A stretch of 64,000 nt of DNA from Rhizobiales bacterium Ga0077545 (GTDB lineage: Bacteria; Pseudomonadota; Alphaproteobacteria; Rhizobiales; Methylopilaceae), in contig LNEV01000015.1 in the NCBI GenBank assembly GCA_001464335.1, positions 1 to 64,000 on the forward strand, in the 5' to 3' direction. Made by a program: the position numbers and the translations under genes. Shown here in pieces: positions 8,657 to 17,192 of the stretch. The notes below the pieces were generated by a model. It was given only the letters and a program-made list of their open reading frames with translations, ran no database searches and had not been told where the DNA came from. How positions within the stretch are numbered: the stretch's first letter is position 1; every line of letters starts with the position of its first letter.

Positions 8657-10111
8657 TTAAACTCCCGCGAGGCAGACGTACTTCGTCTCGAGGAACTCCT
8701 CGATTCCATATCGCGAACCTTCTCGTCCTACACCGGACTCCTTGCGCCCGCCCAACGGGGCAACCTCGGAGCCGACAACGCCTGCATTGATACCGACAAC
8801 ACCCGTCTCCAGCGCTTCCGCGACCCGCCAAACCTTCTGGATGTCTCGACCGAAAACATAAGCGGCCAAACCGTACTGACTGGCATTTGCGGTTCTGATC
8901 ACGGACGCAACGTCGGTGTACCGATAGAGCGGCGCAACCGGACCAAACGTCTCCTCCTCATCGAAGAGAGCGCCGGGAGTCACACCTGACAGAACGGTCG
9001 GCTCGAAGAAATTGCCGCCGAGAGCGTGACGCTTGCCGCCACAAAGGAGCTCCGCACCGCGGTCGAGCGCTGCTGCGATATGCGCTTCAACCTTCGCGAT
9101 CGCATTCGCGTTTATAAGCGGCCCTTGCTCGACACCCTCCTCCAGACCGCTGCCGATCTTGAGTGCCTTGGTTGCCTCCACGAGGCGCGTTGCAAATTCG
9201 TCGTAGATCGCGTCGTGCACGAAGATCCGGTTCGCGGCCACACAGGCTTGGCCCATGTTCCGGAACTTCGATTTGACGACCTCGCGGACCGCGTTGTCGA
9301 TGTCGGCGTCTTCCAAGACTATGAACGGGGCATTGCCGCCCAGCTCTAGGCAGACCTTTTTGACGGTCGACGCTCCCTGCTCCATTAGCTTTTTCCCGAC
9401 CGCCGTCGAGCCCGTGAAGCTCACGACCCGAACCGCAGGATTGGTCGCCAGTTCAAGCCCGACTTCGCTGACGTTCCTTCCGCTGCAGGTCACGATGCAG
9501 AACGCTTCACGGGGAATACCCGCCTCACAAGCCAGCCGGCACAGGGCGATCGCCGAGAGAGGTGTGAGGTCGGACGGTTTGACGACGACCGGGCAACCTG
9601 CGGCGAGGGCCGTGGCAGCCTTGCGCGTGACCATCGCAGAAGGAAAATTCCAAGGCGTGATCAACGCGGAGACGCCAGCAGGTTCCTTCAGGACGAAAGT
9701 GCGCCAGCCTGGTTGCGGTGACGGCACAATATCACCGTACACACGCTTTGCATCCTCCGCGCACCATTCGACAAAGCGTGCAGCGAACTGGACCTCACCT
9801 CTGGCTTCCGCCAGCGGCTTGCCCTGCTCCGCCGTCATCAGCTCCGCAAGAACGTCGGTGTGGGCAAGTATGAGGTCATGCCACTTGCGTAGCAGGGACG
9901 AACGCTCAGAAGCGAGGAGCGAACGCCAATGGGCCCACGAGCCTTCTGCGAGCGCTATCGCTTCCTTGGCATTCGCCCGCGTCATCTCGGCGACTTCGCA
10001 GATCACCTCGCCGGTAGCCGGATTGAGCACCGGGAAAGTTGCCCCCTTGCCCGACCAACGTCCGCCGAGCAACACCGACTGGTTAATCAATTCGCTTCTT
10101 GACAGAACCAT
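8657..10111 (-). CDS. NAD(P)-dependent succinate-semialdehyde-type aldehyde dehydrogenase
   Basis: 484 residues from the ATG at 10111, chosen over longer frames because GGAAGGTGGCA precedes it and the family starts here. Aldehyde dehydrogenase features: PWNFPSAMVTRKAA (cofactor and transition-state Asn), FTGSTAVGKKL (Rossmann glycines), LELGGNAPFIV (general-base Glu) and a G-Q-A-C-V-A-A-N-R segment holding the catalytic Cys. The pattern is that of GabD-type succinate or glutarate semialdehyde dehydrogenases. It is the first gene of the minus-strand catabolic operon, divergent from a GntR regulator with a palindrome between them. Substrate assignment within the GabD group is tentative. Confidence 0.9.
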   Translation of the reverse strand: MVLSRSELINQSVLLGGRWSGKGATFPVLNPATGEVICEVAEMTRANAKEAIALAEGSWAHWRSLLASERSSLLRKWHDLILAHTDVLAELMTAEQGKPLAEARGEVQFAARFVEWCAEDAKRVYGDIVPSPQPGWRTFVLKEPAGVSALITPWNFPSAMVTRKAATALAAGCPVVVKPSDLTPLSAIALCRLACEAGIPREAFCIVTCSGRNVSEVGLELATNPAVRVVSFTGSTAVGKKLMEQGASTVKKVCLELGGNAPFIVLEDADIDNAVREVVKSKFRNMGQACVAANRIFVHDAIYDEFATRLVEATKALKIGSGLEEGVEQGPLINANAIAKVEAHIAAALDRGAELLCGGKRHALGGNFFEPTVLSGVTPGALFDEEETFGPVAPLYRYTDVASVIRTANASQYGLAAYVFGRDIQKVWRVAEALETGVVGINAGVVGSEVAPLGGRKESGVGREGSRYGIEEFLETKYVCLAGV

Positions 10112-10141
10112 TGCCACCTTCCAACTTAGTTTTATCTGATA

Positions 10142-10155
10142 ATATTGTACAGTAT
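10142..10155. promoter_or_regulatory. Candidate GntR operator between the dehydrogenase and its divergent regulator
   Basis: ATATTGTACAGTAT is a near-perfect palindrome (one mismatched pair around a TGTACA core) in the 140-base divergent gap, 31 bases before the dehydrogenase ATG. A related word (ATATTGTCCAAACAT, read on the minus strand) lies upstream of the ABC operon. Such sites fit a GntR/FCD repressor acting on both units. Assignment is inference. Confidence 0.45.
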
Positions 10156-10251
10156 CGGTCAAGATCAAATGCTGGCACTTCAAAAAATTCTTGAACCTGT
10201 TTCGCTGGCCCGTTTTAGATCGCTCCCGAAAACACAACGCCAAGGCTTCCC

Positions 10252-11151
10252 ATGCAACTCAGTGCCAAGCAGGCAGAACTCGCAGCGCGGATTGCATCGT
10301 CGCTTGTAACGGCACAGCATCCGGCGGGGCATCGCATCACCGAAGAACAACTGACGGCCCAGTTTTTCGTGTCGCGATCGCCTATACGTGCGGTCATGCA
10401 GTTCCTCGCTGAAAAAGGCTTTCTCGTAAGGGGTGATCGTGGATACTTCATCCCGGAGCAATTGCCCGAGTTTGACCCCGGTAGCTCTCCGATCCCGAAA
10501 TCCGCAGACCAGGAACTGTATGCGGCGATCGCCAGCGACCGCGCTCGCAACGAGGTTCCTGAGCAGTTTTCGGAAGCGGAACTGATGCGCCGTTACAGCG
10601 TTCCGCGCTCGCAGTTGATTCGTGTGCTCAACCGACTTTCTCTCGACGGGTTCGTCGAACCCGCCGCAGGCCACGGCTGGCGCTTTTCGCCCACACTGAA
10701 CAGCAGCGAATCTTTCCGTGACAGCTATCGTTTCCGCATGATCATCGAGCCGCAAGGTCTGCTCGAACCGACCTTCCATGCAGACTTGGACACGTTGCGC
10801 CGCCTGCGGGATCAGCAAATCAGCATGACGCGCTCAAGCGACCCCCGCCAGTTGTTTGAAGCGAACGCGACGTTCCATGAGACGCTCGCTGGTTTTTCGC
10901 AGAATGCGTTCATCATTGAGGCCGTCAGACGCCACAGCAGACTGCGGCGCCTGAGCGAACAGCTCGCTGACAACGGGTCTCGAACTCAGAACCGAGTTGG
11001 TGAGCACGTCGCGATTATCGACGCCTTGCTCGAGAAGCAGAACGACTGGGCATCCTCCCTGCTGCGCAGGCATCTCGACATCGCTCGCCAGATCTCGCCC
11101 TCTTTCTCGGCAAATGGCGAGCCGCGACTGAAAAAGCCGAACCGCAAATAG
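10252..11151 (+). CDS. GntR-family transcriptional regulator, FCD domain, apparent second winged helix
   Basis: 299 residues, longer than the usual 220-250 of FadR-type regulators. Residues 1-65 form a GntR winged helix (F-F-V-S-R-S-P-I-R-A-V recognition helix). Residues 83-140 look like a second one (Y-S-V-P-R-S-Q-L-I-R-V-L followed by GFVEPAAGHGWRF wing). Residues 150-290 are an FCD ligand domain with histidines in EANATFHE, VGEHVAII and LLRRHLDIA, as in metal-containing FCD sensors. It is divergent from the HyuAB catabolic operon and is followed by a bidirectional terminator, so I infer it senses a pathway intermediate and controls that operon. Confidence 0.88.
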   Translation: MQLSAKQAELAARIASSLVTAQHPAGHRITEEQLTAQFFVSRSPIRAVMQFLAEKGFLVRGDRGYFIPEQLPEFDPGSSPIPKSADQELYAAIASDRARNEVPEQFSEAELMRRYSVPRSQLIRVLNRLSLDGFVEPAAGHGWRFSPTLNSSESFRDSYRFRMIIEPQGLLEPTFHADLDTLRRLRDQQISMTRSSDPRQLFEANATFHETLAGFSQNAFIIEAVRRHSRLRRLSEQLADNGSRTQNRVGEHVAIIDALLEKQNDWASSLLRRHLDIARQISPSFSANGEPRLKKPNRK

Positions 11152-11174
11152 CCGGGCCCCGAAGGACCCGGCTA
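11149..11174. terminator. Bidirectional hairpin between GntR gene and ABC operon
   Basis: TAGCCGGG and CCCGGCTA pair as perfect 8-bp arms, extended by a C-C/G-G pair past one mismatch, between two convergent genes. It includes the GntR stop codon. The U-tract is weak on both strands, so termination strength is uncertain. Confidence 0.55.
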
Positions 11175-11181
11175 ACTGTAC

Positions 11182-12153
11182 TTACTTCGGAAGCTCGAAC
11201 TTAACCTTGTCCGGCGCGACGGACTCGAGCAGGCTCGCGTTGACGAAGGTCGGCCAGTCGACAGGCTTGCGCAGCTTCTTCGTTGCATCGAGCTGGCTGG
11301 CGCCGATTGCAAGATTGTCGATCGACTGCTGATCCAGACGAACGTCGAACCGGATCTTCTTCATCATTCCGTCGAGCATCTGCGGCTCAAGCTTCAAAAA
11401 CTCCGCAACGACTCCAACGGCCTTCTGGGGCTCCTCGTTGATCACACGGGTCGCCTCAACAAGAGATTTCGTGAAGCGTTTAGCAGCCTCGGGATTGGCT
11501 TTGACCCACTCCTGATTGACGTAGAAGTAGACGCGCCCTTCGATGATGCCATCGTTGTCGCGAAGAATCTTGGTTCCCGGAACGGCAGCAAGACCCTTGG
11601 ACACCCACGGTTCCCATGCACTGTACGCATCGATATCACCACGCTCCACGGCGGCAATCATCTCGGGAGCGTCGACCTGGATAACCTGATAGTCGCTCGC
11701 ATTGAGGTTCAGAGTCTTCAGCATCGCGAGCCAGAAAATCTCACTGCCCGTGCCACGCGCGACGCCAACCTTCTTGCCCTTCAGATCGTCGAGGCTATTG
11801 AGATTTTTTCCGACGATTGCGAACCAGCTTTGCAGCGCCGCTCCTTCAGCGAGGACCGTAATGTTCGGATCGAGCGTTGAGTTGAGGATGCCGGCTTGCT
11901 CGGCGCCGAAAGCGGCTTGGATCTGGTTCTGATTGAGAAGCCCCACCATTGCCGAGCCGCTCGGTCCGGTCTTCAGATCGACTTCTAGATCATTGCTTTT
12001 GAAGATACCCAGCTTGTCGGCGACATAGAACGCTGAGAACGCTGGGTCCACGCCCGTTCCGATGGACAGCTCGTTTGTTTCGGCGTGTGCGGGCCCCAGC
12101 AGAGGGGTGAGCATGAACAGTACTGCAGCGCTGATCTTTGTAAACTTCATCAT
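11182..12153 (-). CDS. ABC importer periplasmic binding protein (SsuA/TauA/NMT1 type)
   Basis: 323 residues with a clear Sec signal peptide (hydrophobic segment then PAHAE cleavage region). SIGTGVDPAFSAFYVADKLG and DLKTGPSGSAMVGLLNQNQI are typical of the taurine/sulfonate/nitrate/thiamine-precursor receptor family; V-G-V-A-R-G-T-G-S-E follows in lobe 1. It binds a small organic substrate in the periplasm and delivers it to the permease encoded just upstream in the operon (order ATPase, permease, receptor). The ligand is unknown; proximity to the HyuAB cluster suggests it feeds that pathway. Confidence 0.9.
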   Translation of the reverse strand: MMKFTKISAAVLFMLTPLLGPAHAETNELSIGTGVDPAFSAFYVADKLGIFKSNDLEVDLKTGPSGSAMVGLLNQNQIQAAFGAEQAGILNSTLDPNITVLAEGAALQSWFAIVGKNLNSLDDLKGKKVGVARGTGSEIFWLAMLKTLNLNASDYQVIQVDAPEMIAAVERGDIDAYSAWEPWVSKGLAAVPGTKILRDNDGIIEGRVYFYVNQEWVKANPEAAKRFTKSLVEATRVINEEPQKAVGVVAEFLKLEPQMLDGMMKKIRFDVRLDQQSIDNLAIGASQLDATKKLRKPVDWPTFVNASLLESVAPDKVKFELPK

Positions 12154-12170
12154 GGATCTGCCCTCCTACC

Positions 12171-12992
12171 TTAAATCGTGGGTGAGTAACGTCCGGCGAA
12201 CCTAACGATGCCGATACGGAAAATTCTGTCGGTCATGAAGCCGAGGAAACACAGGGCCAGCAGCGAGACGAAGATGTCCTCGACCTGCATGAACAGACGG
12301 CCGTTCCACAACATGACACCGAGGCCTGCGCTCGCAGCCACCATTTCGGCGGCGACGATCGTCGTGAACGAGTTGGCCATAGCGATCCGCATGCCCGTCA
12401 GGATGTATGGAATGGTCGCCGGTAGGGCGACATACATGAACGATTGAGCCTGGGTCGCGCCCATCATCTGAGCCGCGCGGATCTTGTTCGGCGTAATGGC
12501 GGCGACGCCCGCGGCCGTGTTCAGAATCACGATGAAGATCGTCGTGTAGATGATGAGGAAGACCTTCGAGTTCTCGCCGATGCCGAACCAGATCACCGCG
12601 ATGGTGATCATGGCGACCGTCGGGATGAAGCGAAGAAACTCTGTCCATGGCTCGACGAAACGGCGAACGGTATCAAAGGTGCCGATGGCCAGACCGATTG
12701 CAATTCCCGCCAACGATCCCAGAACGAATCCGATCAGGATTCGCTGCATAGAAATGTACATATTGTCCCAGAGCGTTCCGTCCAGGAGCAACTCGTACCC
12801 CCGCACGAAAACGGCAAGCGGGGGTGGAAACAGTGTAGACTTCAACAGATAGACGGACGCGAGGTGCCAGATTACGAATAGACTTACGAAGCCGATAATC
12901 GAAGGCACCAGGTCCCGGACGAACACGAGAGCCCCGGACTTCTCAGAAGGTAGACGTTGCGCTTCGGACGACATCTCTATCTCACTTTCCAT
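12171..12992 (-). CDS. ABC importer permease (SsuC/TauC type)
   Basis: 273 residues with about six membrane segments. The EAA-loop region A-A-Q-M-M-G-A-T-Q-A-Q-S-F-M-Y-V-A-L-P marks a binding-protein-dependent permease that contacts the ATPase. The listed start overlaps the ATPase stop by 11 bases; an ATG six codons later (12974) is equally possible and would remove the overlap. It sits between the ATPase and receptor genes on the same strand, giving a complete three-gene importer. Confidence 0.9.
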   Translation of the reverse strand: MESEIEMSSEAQRLPSEKSGALVFVRDLVPSIIGFVSLFVIWHLASVYLLKSTLFPPPLAVFVRGYELLLDGTLWDNMYISMQRILIGFVLGSLAGIAIGLAIGTFDTVRRFVEPWTEFLRFIPTVAMITIAVIWFGIGENSKVFLIIYTTIFIVILNTAAGVAAITPNKIRAAQMMGATQAQSFMYVALPATIPYILTGMRIAMANSFTTIVAAEMVAASAGLGVMLWNGRLFMQVEDIFVSLLALCFLGFMTDRIFRIGIVRFAGRYSPTI

Positions 12993-13767
12993 CGCCGCGA
13001 CGCGACCGTTCGACCTCTTCGCGAACGATCGAATGAATTTTTTCGTACAGGCTGGTGTATCCGGGATTGGTCCGCGAGCGGTCCTCGCCGAGTGTCACGT
13101 CGAAGATCTCTCGCAGTTTTGCTCGCGGCCCGGCCGTCATTACCCCGATACGGGTCCCGAGGATCAGCGACTCATCGATGTCGTGGGTGATGAACACGAC
13201 GGAGGTACCCGTCTCTTTCCAGATTCTCCGGAGTTCGAACTGCATCACTTCGCGCGTCTGTGCGTCCAGTGCGCCGAGAGGCTCGTCCATCAGTAGAATC
13301 TGAGGCCGCGTGACCAGAGCGCGCGCAATCTGGATACGCTGCTTCATCCCGCCGGATAGCTCGCTGGGATAGCGGTCCTTTGCCCTTGCAAGTCCAACCA
13401 TCTCCACGAACGTCATTGCCTGTTCGCGGCGCTCTCTTCTCGAAAGCCCCTGCAATTTCAGACCGAATTCGACGTTCTCTACTGCGGTCAACCATGGATA
13501 AAGGGAGTCATCTCCCTGAAAGACGACTGCGCGGTCTCGCCCGGGCGCGCTGATTGGTTTCCCACCCAAAGATAGAGTGCCGGCCGTTGGCTTCTCGAAG
13601 CCTGCCAGCATCGTCAGTACCGTACTCTTACCGCATCCCGATGGGCCGAGCAGACAAAAGAACTCGCCTGGCTCGATCGAAAGATCGAAGTTTTCAATAG
13701 CGTAGAGAAGGCCAGCGCCGCGCGACCTGAACGCTTTGGACAACTGCGTGATGTCGATGAGGCCCAT
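12982..13767 (-). CDS. ABC importer ATP-binding protein (SsuB/TauB type)
   Basis: 261 residues. Walker A is GPSGCGKST, the Q-loop is V-V-F-Q-G-D-D, the signature LSGGMKQR, Walker B ILLMDEPLGALD and the switch histidine FITHDID. This is a standard nitrate/sulfonate/taurine-type ATPase and the first gene of the importer operon. Upstream lies a 680-base non-coding stretch that contains a word related to the GntR operator at 10142, so the importer may share control with the HyuAB operon. Confidence 0.92.
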   Translation of the reverse strand: MGLIDITQLSKAFRSRGAGLLYAIENFDLSIEPGEFFCLLGPSGCGKSTVLTMLAGFEKPTAGTLSLGGKPISAPGRDRAVVFQGDDSLYPWLTAVENVEFGLKLQGLSRRERREQAMTFVEMVGLARAKDRYPSELSGGMKQRIQIARALVTRPQILLMDEPLGALDAQTREVMQFELRRIWKETGTSVVFITHDIDESLILGTRIGVMTAGPRAKLREIFDVTLGEDRSRTNPGYTSLYEKIHSIVREEVERSRRGDGK

Positions 13768-14447
13768 ACGTTTCCCGGCATAGATTTGGGGATCGAAGAG
13801 CTAGCCAAAGATCCGGCGACGCTCACTTAATGTTTGGACAATATCATCATGAAATACACTGTCAACGCTGGGCGCATGGCTGCTATGCCTAAATCTTCAC
13901 CCCAATCTCGCACCAAGCTGCCAAGGCTAACTCATTGAAAAATTTAGGCAATTATACCGCACTCGGCGAACGACTCGCCATCACGAGGAAGGGCACTCTG
14001 GAAAATGCTCAGCACATGTCAGTGAACTGATTAGATTTTTAGCAGGGGCATTTTGTCCCGCGTTGCGGTCGAAACCGACCGCTTCTCATTTTGCGTTCAA
14101 GCGGCAGCGCCTTGTCCGTTGCAGCGATGCCTTCGAAGACTACGTCTGGGTCTGACGTGGCTGGCGTATCCGCACGAGTAGCTCTCCCTGTCGATCAGCG
14201 ATGCTAGCGCTCCCTCTCGCGCCAGGTTTTCATTTCGCTTACGCCCGACTTCGATACGAGACGATGCAAAACGTCTGCTCCGCGCCAGAAGCGTTCATCG
14301 AATGATGCCGAGAAAGCAGCCGTTGACCTGCTCTGAACAACGCACGGAACTAGCTCGCCGATGCAATCCAGCCCGCCCTGACGGAGACATAGCAGCGCTA
14401 GAAACGCGGTCTGGGGGACATAGACGCCAATTGACGAGGGAACCCAT
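13768..14447. other. 680-base stretch without a recognisable gene
   Basis: Apart from the operator-like word at 13831, I see no coding signal here. Open frames are short, lack ribosome sites and match nothing I know. The stretch is richer in A+T in its first half than its flanks. It separates the catabolic cluster from the stress locus and may be a junction of transferred segments. Confidence 0.5.
13831..13844. promoter_or_regulatory. Operator-like word upstream of the ABC operon
   Basis: TGTTTGGACAATAT, read on the minus strand as ATATTGTCCAAACA, lies 64 bases before the ATPase ATG. It shares ATATTGTnCA with the palindrome at 10142-10155 beside the GntR gene. A shared regulator is a plausible reading but rests on one half-site. 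Confidence 0.3.
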
Positions 14448-15158
14448 TCAAGCGGCTGTTTGCTCGGCCACCGGACGGCCGAGGGTTTTGACTCGCCGCG
14501 GTCCTCTTAGCTCAATCCGACCTCGAAACTGAAGCTCGGTCATTGCGCGGCTGACTGTTTCGACGGACAGGCCGAGATAGTCCGCAATATCGTAGCGGGA
14601 TATGGCCAACTGGATTTCGCCGTCATTCGTCCTCGCGGACAGAATTTTCAGGAACCCCCAGACCTTGTCCTTCGCCGTGGTCTTTTGAAGCAGCAGGACG
14701 TGCCGGATAAGACGCGCAGCCGTTTCGCGCATCCGCTCCCGAAGGTGGAGAGCGACCTTCGGGTCTTCGGCCGCGATGGCCTCGATCAGCGATTTCCGAT
14801 AATGCGCGACGATTGTCGGTGTGCAGATGGCGTGTACGGAAAGCCCCGGCGCATCAGTCGCGAGAAGGCCGAAATCGTCTCCCGGCAGCAGGAGATCTAC
14901 CACGTTCCGACGTCCATCCGTACGCACAACTGACTGGCAAGCAGCGCCCGCCACAACAACACTCCAGTTTTCGGCGGTGTCGCCCTGGACATGGATTTCC
15001 ATGCTCCTTGTGTACTGCGCGAGGCGACCGATCGCTTCCAGTCTGTCCGGGACGAAGCCGCTGCCATGTGTGGTGGCATTTGGCATCGCCTCAGAGCTAC
15101 GCAGCTTGCTGCTTGGCAACATTTTCATCACCGCCGGAGAAAGAGCCGCCCCTGACAA
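14448..15158 (-). CDS. FixK-like Crp/Fnr-family transcriptional regulator
   Basis: Up to 236 residues; internal ATGs at about residues 11, 13 and 25 make the start uncertain. Residues 50-130 form the cyclic-nucleotide-like sensor barrel (L-L-L-P-G-D-D-F-G-L), then a dimer helix, then a helix-turn-helix: DIADYLGLSVETVSRAMTEL. The recognition helix carries E-T-V-S-R, the E..SR triad with which FNR and FixK read TTGA half-sites. The N-terminal cysteine cluster of oxygen-sensing FNR is absent, so it is FixK-like, either constitutive or controlled by its own synthesis. It is divergent from a fused PAS-receiver-LuxR gene, echoing the FixJ-to-FixK cascade. The TTGAC-N4-GTCAA boxes of the next 15 kb are its likely targets. 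Confidence 0.88.
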   Translation of the reverse strand: MSGAALSPAVMKMLPSSKLRSSEAMPNATTHGSGFVPDRLEAIGRLAQYTRSMEIHVQGDTAENWSVVVAGAACQSVVRTDGRRNVVDLLLPGDDFGLLATDAPGLSVHAICTPTIVAHYRKSLIEAIAAEDPKVALHLRERMRETAARLIRHVLLLQKTTAKDKVWGFLKILSARTNDGEIQLAISRYDIADYLGLSVETVSRAMTELQFRGRIELRGPRRVKTLGRPVAEQTAA

Positions 15159-15200
15159 GCGAATGTATCCGGCGGGAGTGTCGAAAGAAGTCGTAGCTTC

Positions 15201-15219
15201 CCTAGGGGATTGCCCTAAG
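15201..15219. promoter_or_regulatory. Inverted repeat in the divergent regulator gap, candidate LuxR/FixJ-type operator
   Basis: CCTAGGG-N5-CCCTAAG is an imperfect palindrome 43 bases upstream of the FixK-like start. A further CCCTAAG half-site lies at 15231-15237, 18 bases on. The neighbouring T-A-A-G-T-T-T-C-C resembles what I recall of FixJ sites, so I infer binding by the LuxR-type regulator encoded alongside. A weaker inverted repeat (TTGTTG-N9-CAACAA) follows at about 15246-15266. Confidence 0.4.
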
Positions 15220-15285
15220 TTTCCAAAGGCCCCTAAGCTGGAAGTTGTTGGGTGCCCAGCAACAAGCTAGGCCTTTGGTTTCGCT

Positions 15286-17178
15286 ATGATCGGCAATCGA
15301 TTTGGCCGGGTTCGCCCGATACAGGGCGGTGATCGCGCGGTCGCTTGCATTCGGAATATGATTGCACTTTCAACGCTTCCAGCTTTTCGGAAAGGCTGCG
15401 ACGCAGAGCAAATAGCAGCCGTGGTCGCCACCACGATCGCCGAGATGCTGCAGCTGGAATTCACCGTCATTCAGGTATCGCCCCCTTCATCGCAAAAATA
15501 TGTGCAGAGGATAAGCGAAACTGAGGCTGGGCATGGTTCGGCCTGGGTTTCGGATCTCGGCGAGCATCAGGAACGCCGTCCGGCGCTTGAAGACGTTTCA
15601 ACTTGGCAAAGGCCGCCGGGCGGGCCCGAATTGCGGATCTCATCCCATTCTGTGGGGCTGCCTCACGAGGGATGGCTCGTTGCCGCCTCGTCGCGACCCG
15701 ATTTCCCTACCCGCGCGGATCTCGCTCTTTTGGCGGCTTGCGCAAACCAGACCGCGACGGCGCTTCAAAACTGTTATGTTCGGCAGGCGCTGAAATGCAG
15801 CGAGGCGCGGCTGAAGGCGGCGATCGAACTCGCCGGGCTCTCCCTCTATTCGTGGAACCCTACAACGGACGCGCTGCAATGGGATGACCGGCTCCGGGAG
15901 ATATGGGGCCTTGCTCCTGGAGCCCACGTCGATCGCGAGGCCTTTCTGGCCGGGCTTCACCCGGAAGACCGGCCACGCGTCGAGGCCGCAATCCTCGCAT
16001 GCGTCGACCCCGAAGGTGATGGAATTTACGCGCTTGATTATCGCGTCACGGGCAGCGGCGCGGTGCGATGGGTTTCTACCCATGGCCAGACGCGCTTCGA
16101 GGACGGGCGGCCGGTTGGCTTCGTGGGAGCGGCGCTCGACATCACCGAACGCAAGCAGGCCGAAGAGCGGCTGCGCCTGAGCGAGGAGCGATTCCGCCGA
16201 TTCGCGGAGCACTCGGCCAATATGCTCTGGATCCTCAACGCAGAGATCATGAGCCTCGAATATCTCAGCCCCGCGTTCGAGACGATCTGGGGAAGATCGC
16301 CTGAGACCATGCTCCAGAAATTGGCTCACTGGACGGAGGCGATCCACCCGGACGACCGAACAGCCGTCAATACCGATTTGCACCGCGTTATGACGGGAGA
16401 GATCGTTGTTCAGGAATACCGTATCTGCCGCCCGGATGGGACTGTGCGCGCGCTCCGGAACACCTCCTTCCCAATCCGTGATGATCAGGGCCGCATTCGC
16501 CGGGTGGGCGGCATTGCCGAAGACATCACCAAGCATAATGGTTTTCAGGTCTATGTCGTGAACACCGATGAAGCCTCGCGAAACCTTCTTTCTTCGATCT
16601 TGGGGCACGCCGGCTACGACGTGAATGCGTTTGCGTCAGGGCCGATCTTTCTCGATGTTGCACCGATCCTTCGACCCGGCTGCGTGGTGCTGGACGTCCG
16701 CACCACGGAGGCTCAAGGCCTTGCCGTGCTGCGAGAACTGAAGGCACGCACTGGCCTGCCCGTCATCACGATCGGCATCAGCAATGGGGACGTTGGGATT
16801 GCGGTGCGCCTGATGAAAGCCGGCGCGGTGGACTGGCTGGAAATGCCCTATGAGAAGGATGCTCTGCTCGCGGCCGTTGCCTCCGCATTGGCCGGCATCC
16901 GCGACACTGCCGAGGCCGACCAACCGGCGGTGAACGCGCGCTCCCGCATCGCACGCTTCTCCTCCCGCGAGCGCGAGGTTCTTTGCGGCCTTCTTGCTGG
17001 CGAGACAAACAAGGAAATCGCCCGGAGGCTTGGCATCAGCCCCCGCACGGTTGAAGTGCACCGCGCACATGTCATGGAGCGCCTGGGCGCCCGCACGCTC
17101 TCGCAGGCGATTCAAATGGCGGTCTCGGCGGGTTTGCAGGTCCCGCCGGGGCCGTCGGGTCGTTCCGTTAGGCCATGA
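15286..17178 (+). CDS. GAF-PAS-PAS-receiver-LuxR fusion regulator
   Basis: 630 residues. A GAF-like sensor covers about 25-165, PAS domains about 170-290 and 300-415 (each closing with a D-I-T-E/K PAC motif), a FixJ-like receiver 420-535 and a LuxR helix-turn-helix 555-620 (FSSREREVLCGLLAGETNKE). No histidine kinase domain exists between sensor and receiver. The receiver keeps the phosphorylatable Asp (V-V-L-D-V-R), but the acidic pair of FixJ (V-D-D-E) reads V-N-T-D and the conserved Lys (E-K-P-F) reads E-M-P-Y. I therefore infer a one-component regulator in which the sensor domains drive the output. The start could instead be the ATG at 15358. Divergent from the FixK-like gene. Confidence 0.88.
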   Translation: MIGNRFGRVRPIQGGDRAVACIRNMIALSTLPAFRKGCDAEQIAAVVATTIAEMLQLEFTVIQVSPPSSQKYVQRISETEAGHGSAWVSDLGEHQERRPALEDVSTWQRPPGGPELRISSHSVGLPHEGWLVAASSRPDFPTRADLALLAACANQTATALQNCYVRQALKCSEARLKAAIELAGLSLYSWNPTTDALQWDDRLREIWGLAPGAHVDREAFLAGLHPEDRPRVEAAILACVDPEGDGIYALDYRVTGSGAVRWVSTHGQTRFEDGRPVGFVGAALDITERKQAEERLRLSEERFRRFAEHSANMLWILNAEIMSLEYLSPAFETIWGRSPETMLQKLAHWTEAIHPDDRTAVNTDLHRVMTGEIVVQEYRICRPDGTVRALRNTSFPIRDDQGRIRRVGGIAEDITKHNGFQVYVVNTDEASRNLLSSILGHAGYDVNAFASGPIFLDVAPILRPGCVVLDVRTTEAQGLAVLRELKARTGLPVITIGISNGDVGIAVRLMKAGAVDWLEMPYEKDALLAAVASALAGIRDTAEADQPAVNARSRIARFSSREREVLCGLLAGETNKEIARRLGISPRTVEVHRAHVMERLGARTLSQAIQMAVSAGLQVPPGPSGRSVRP

Positions 17179-17192
17179 TGACATGTACCTAA

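Noticed and set aside
14302-14532. Short plus-strand frame before the FixK-like gene end
   Set aside because: No ribosome site or family resemblance, and it overlaps the C terminus of the regulator gene on the other strand.
15199-15209. TCCCTAGGGGA, an 11-base match to the tRNA-Glu attachment core
   Set aside because: It is largely palindromic itself and forms part of the operator-like repeat between the regulator genes; no integrase or further tRNA sequence adjoins it.
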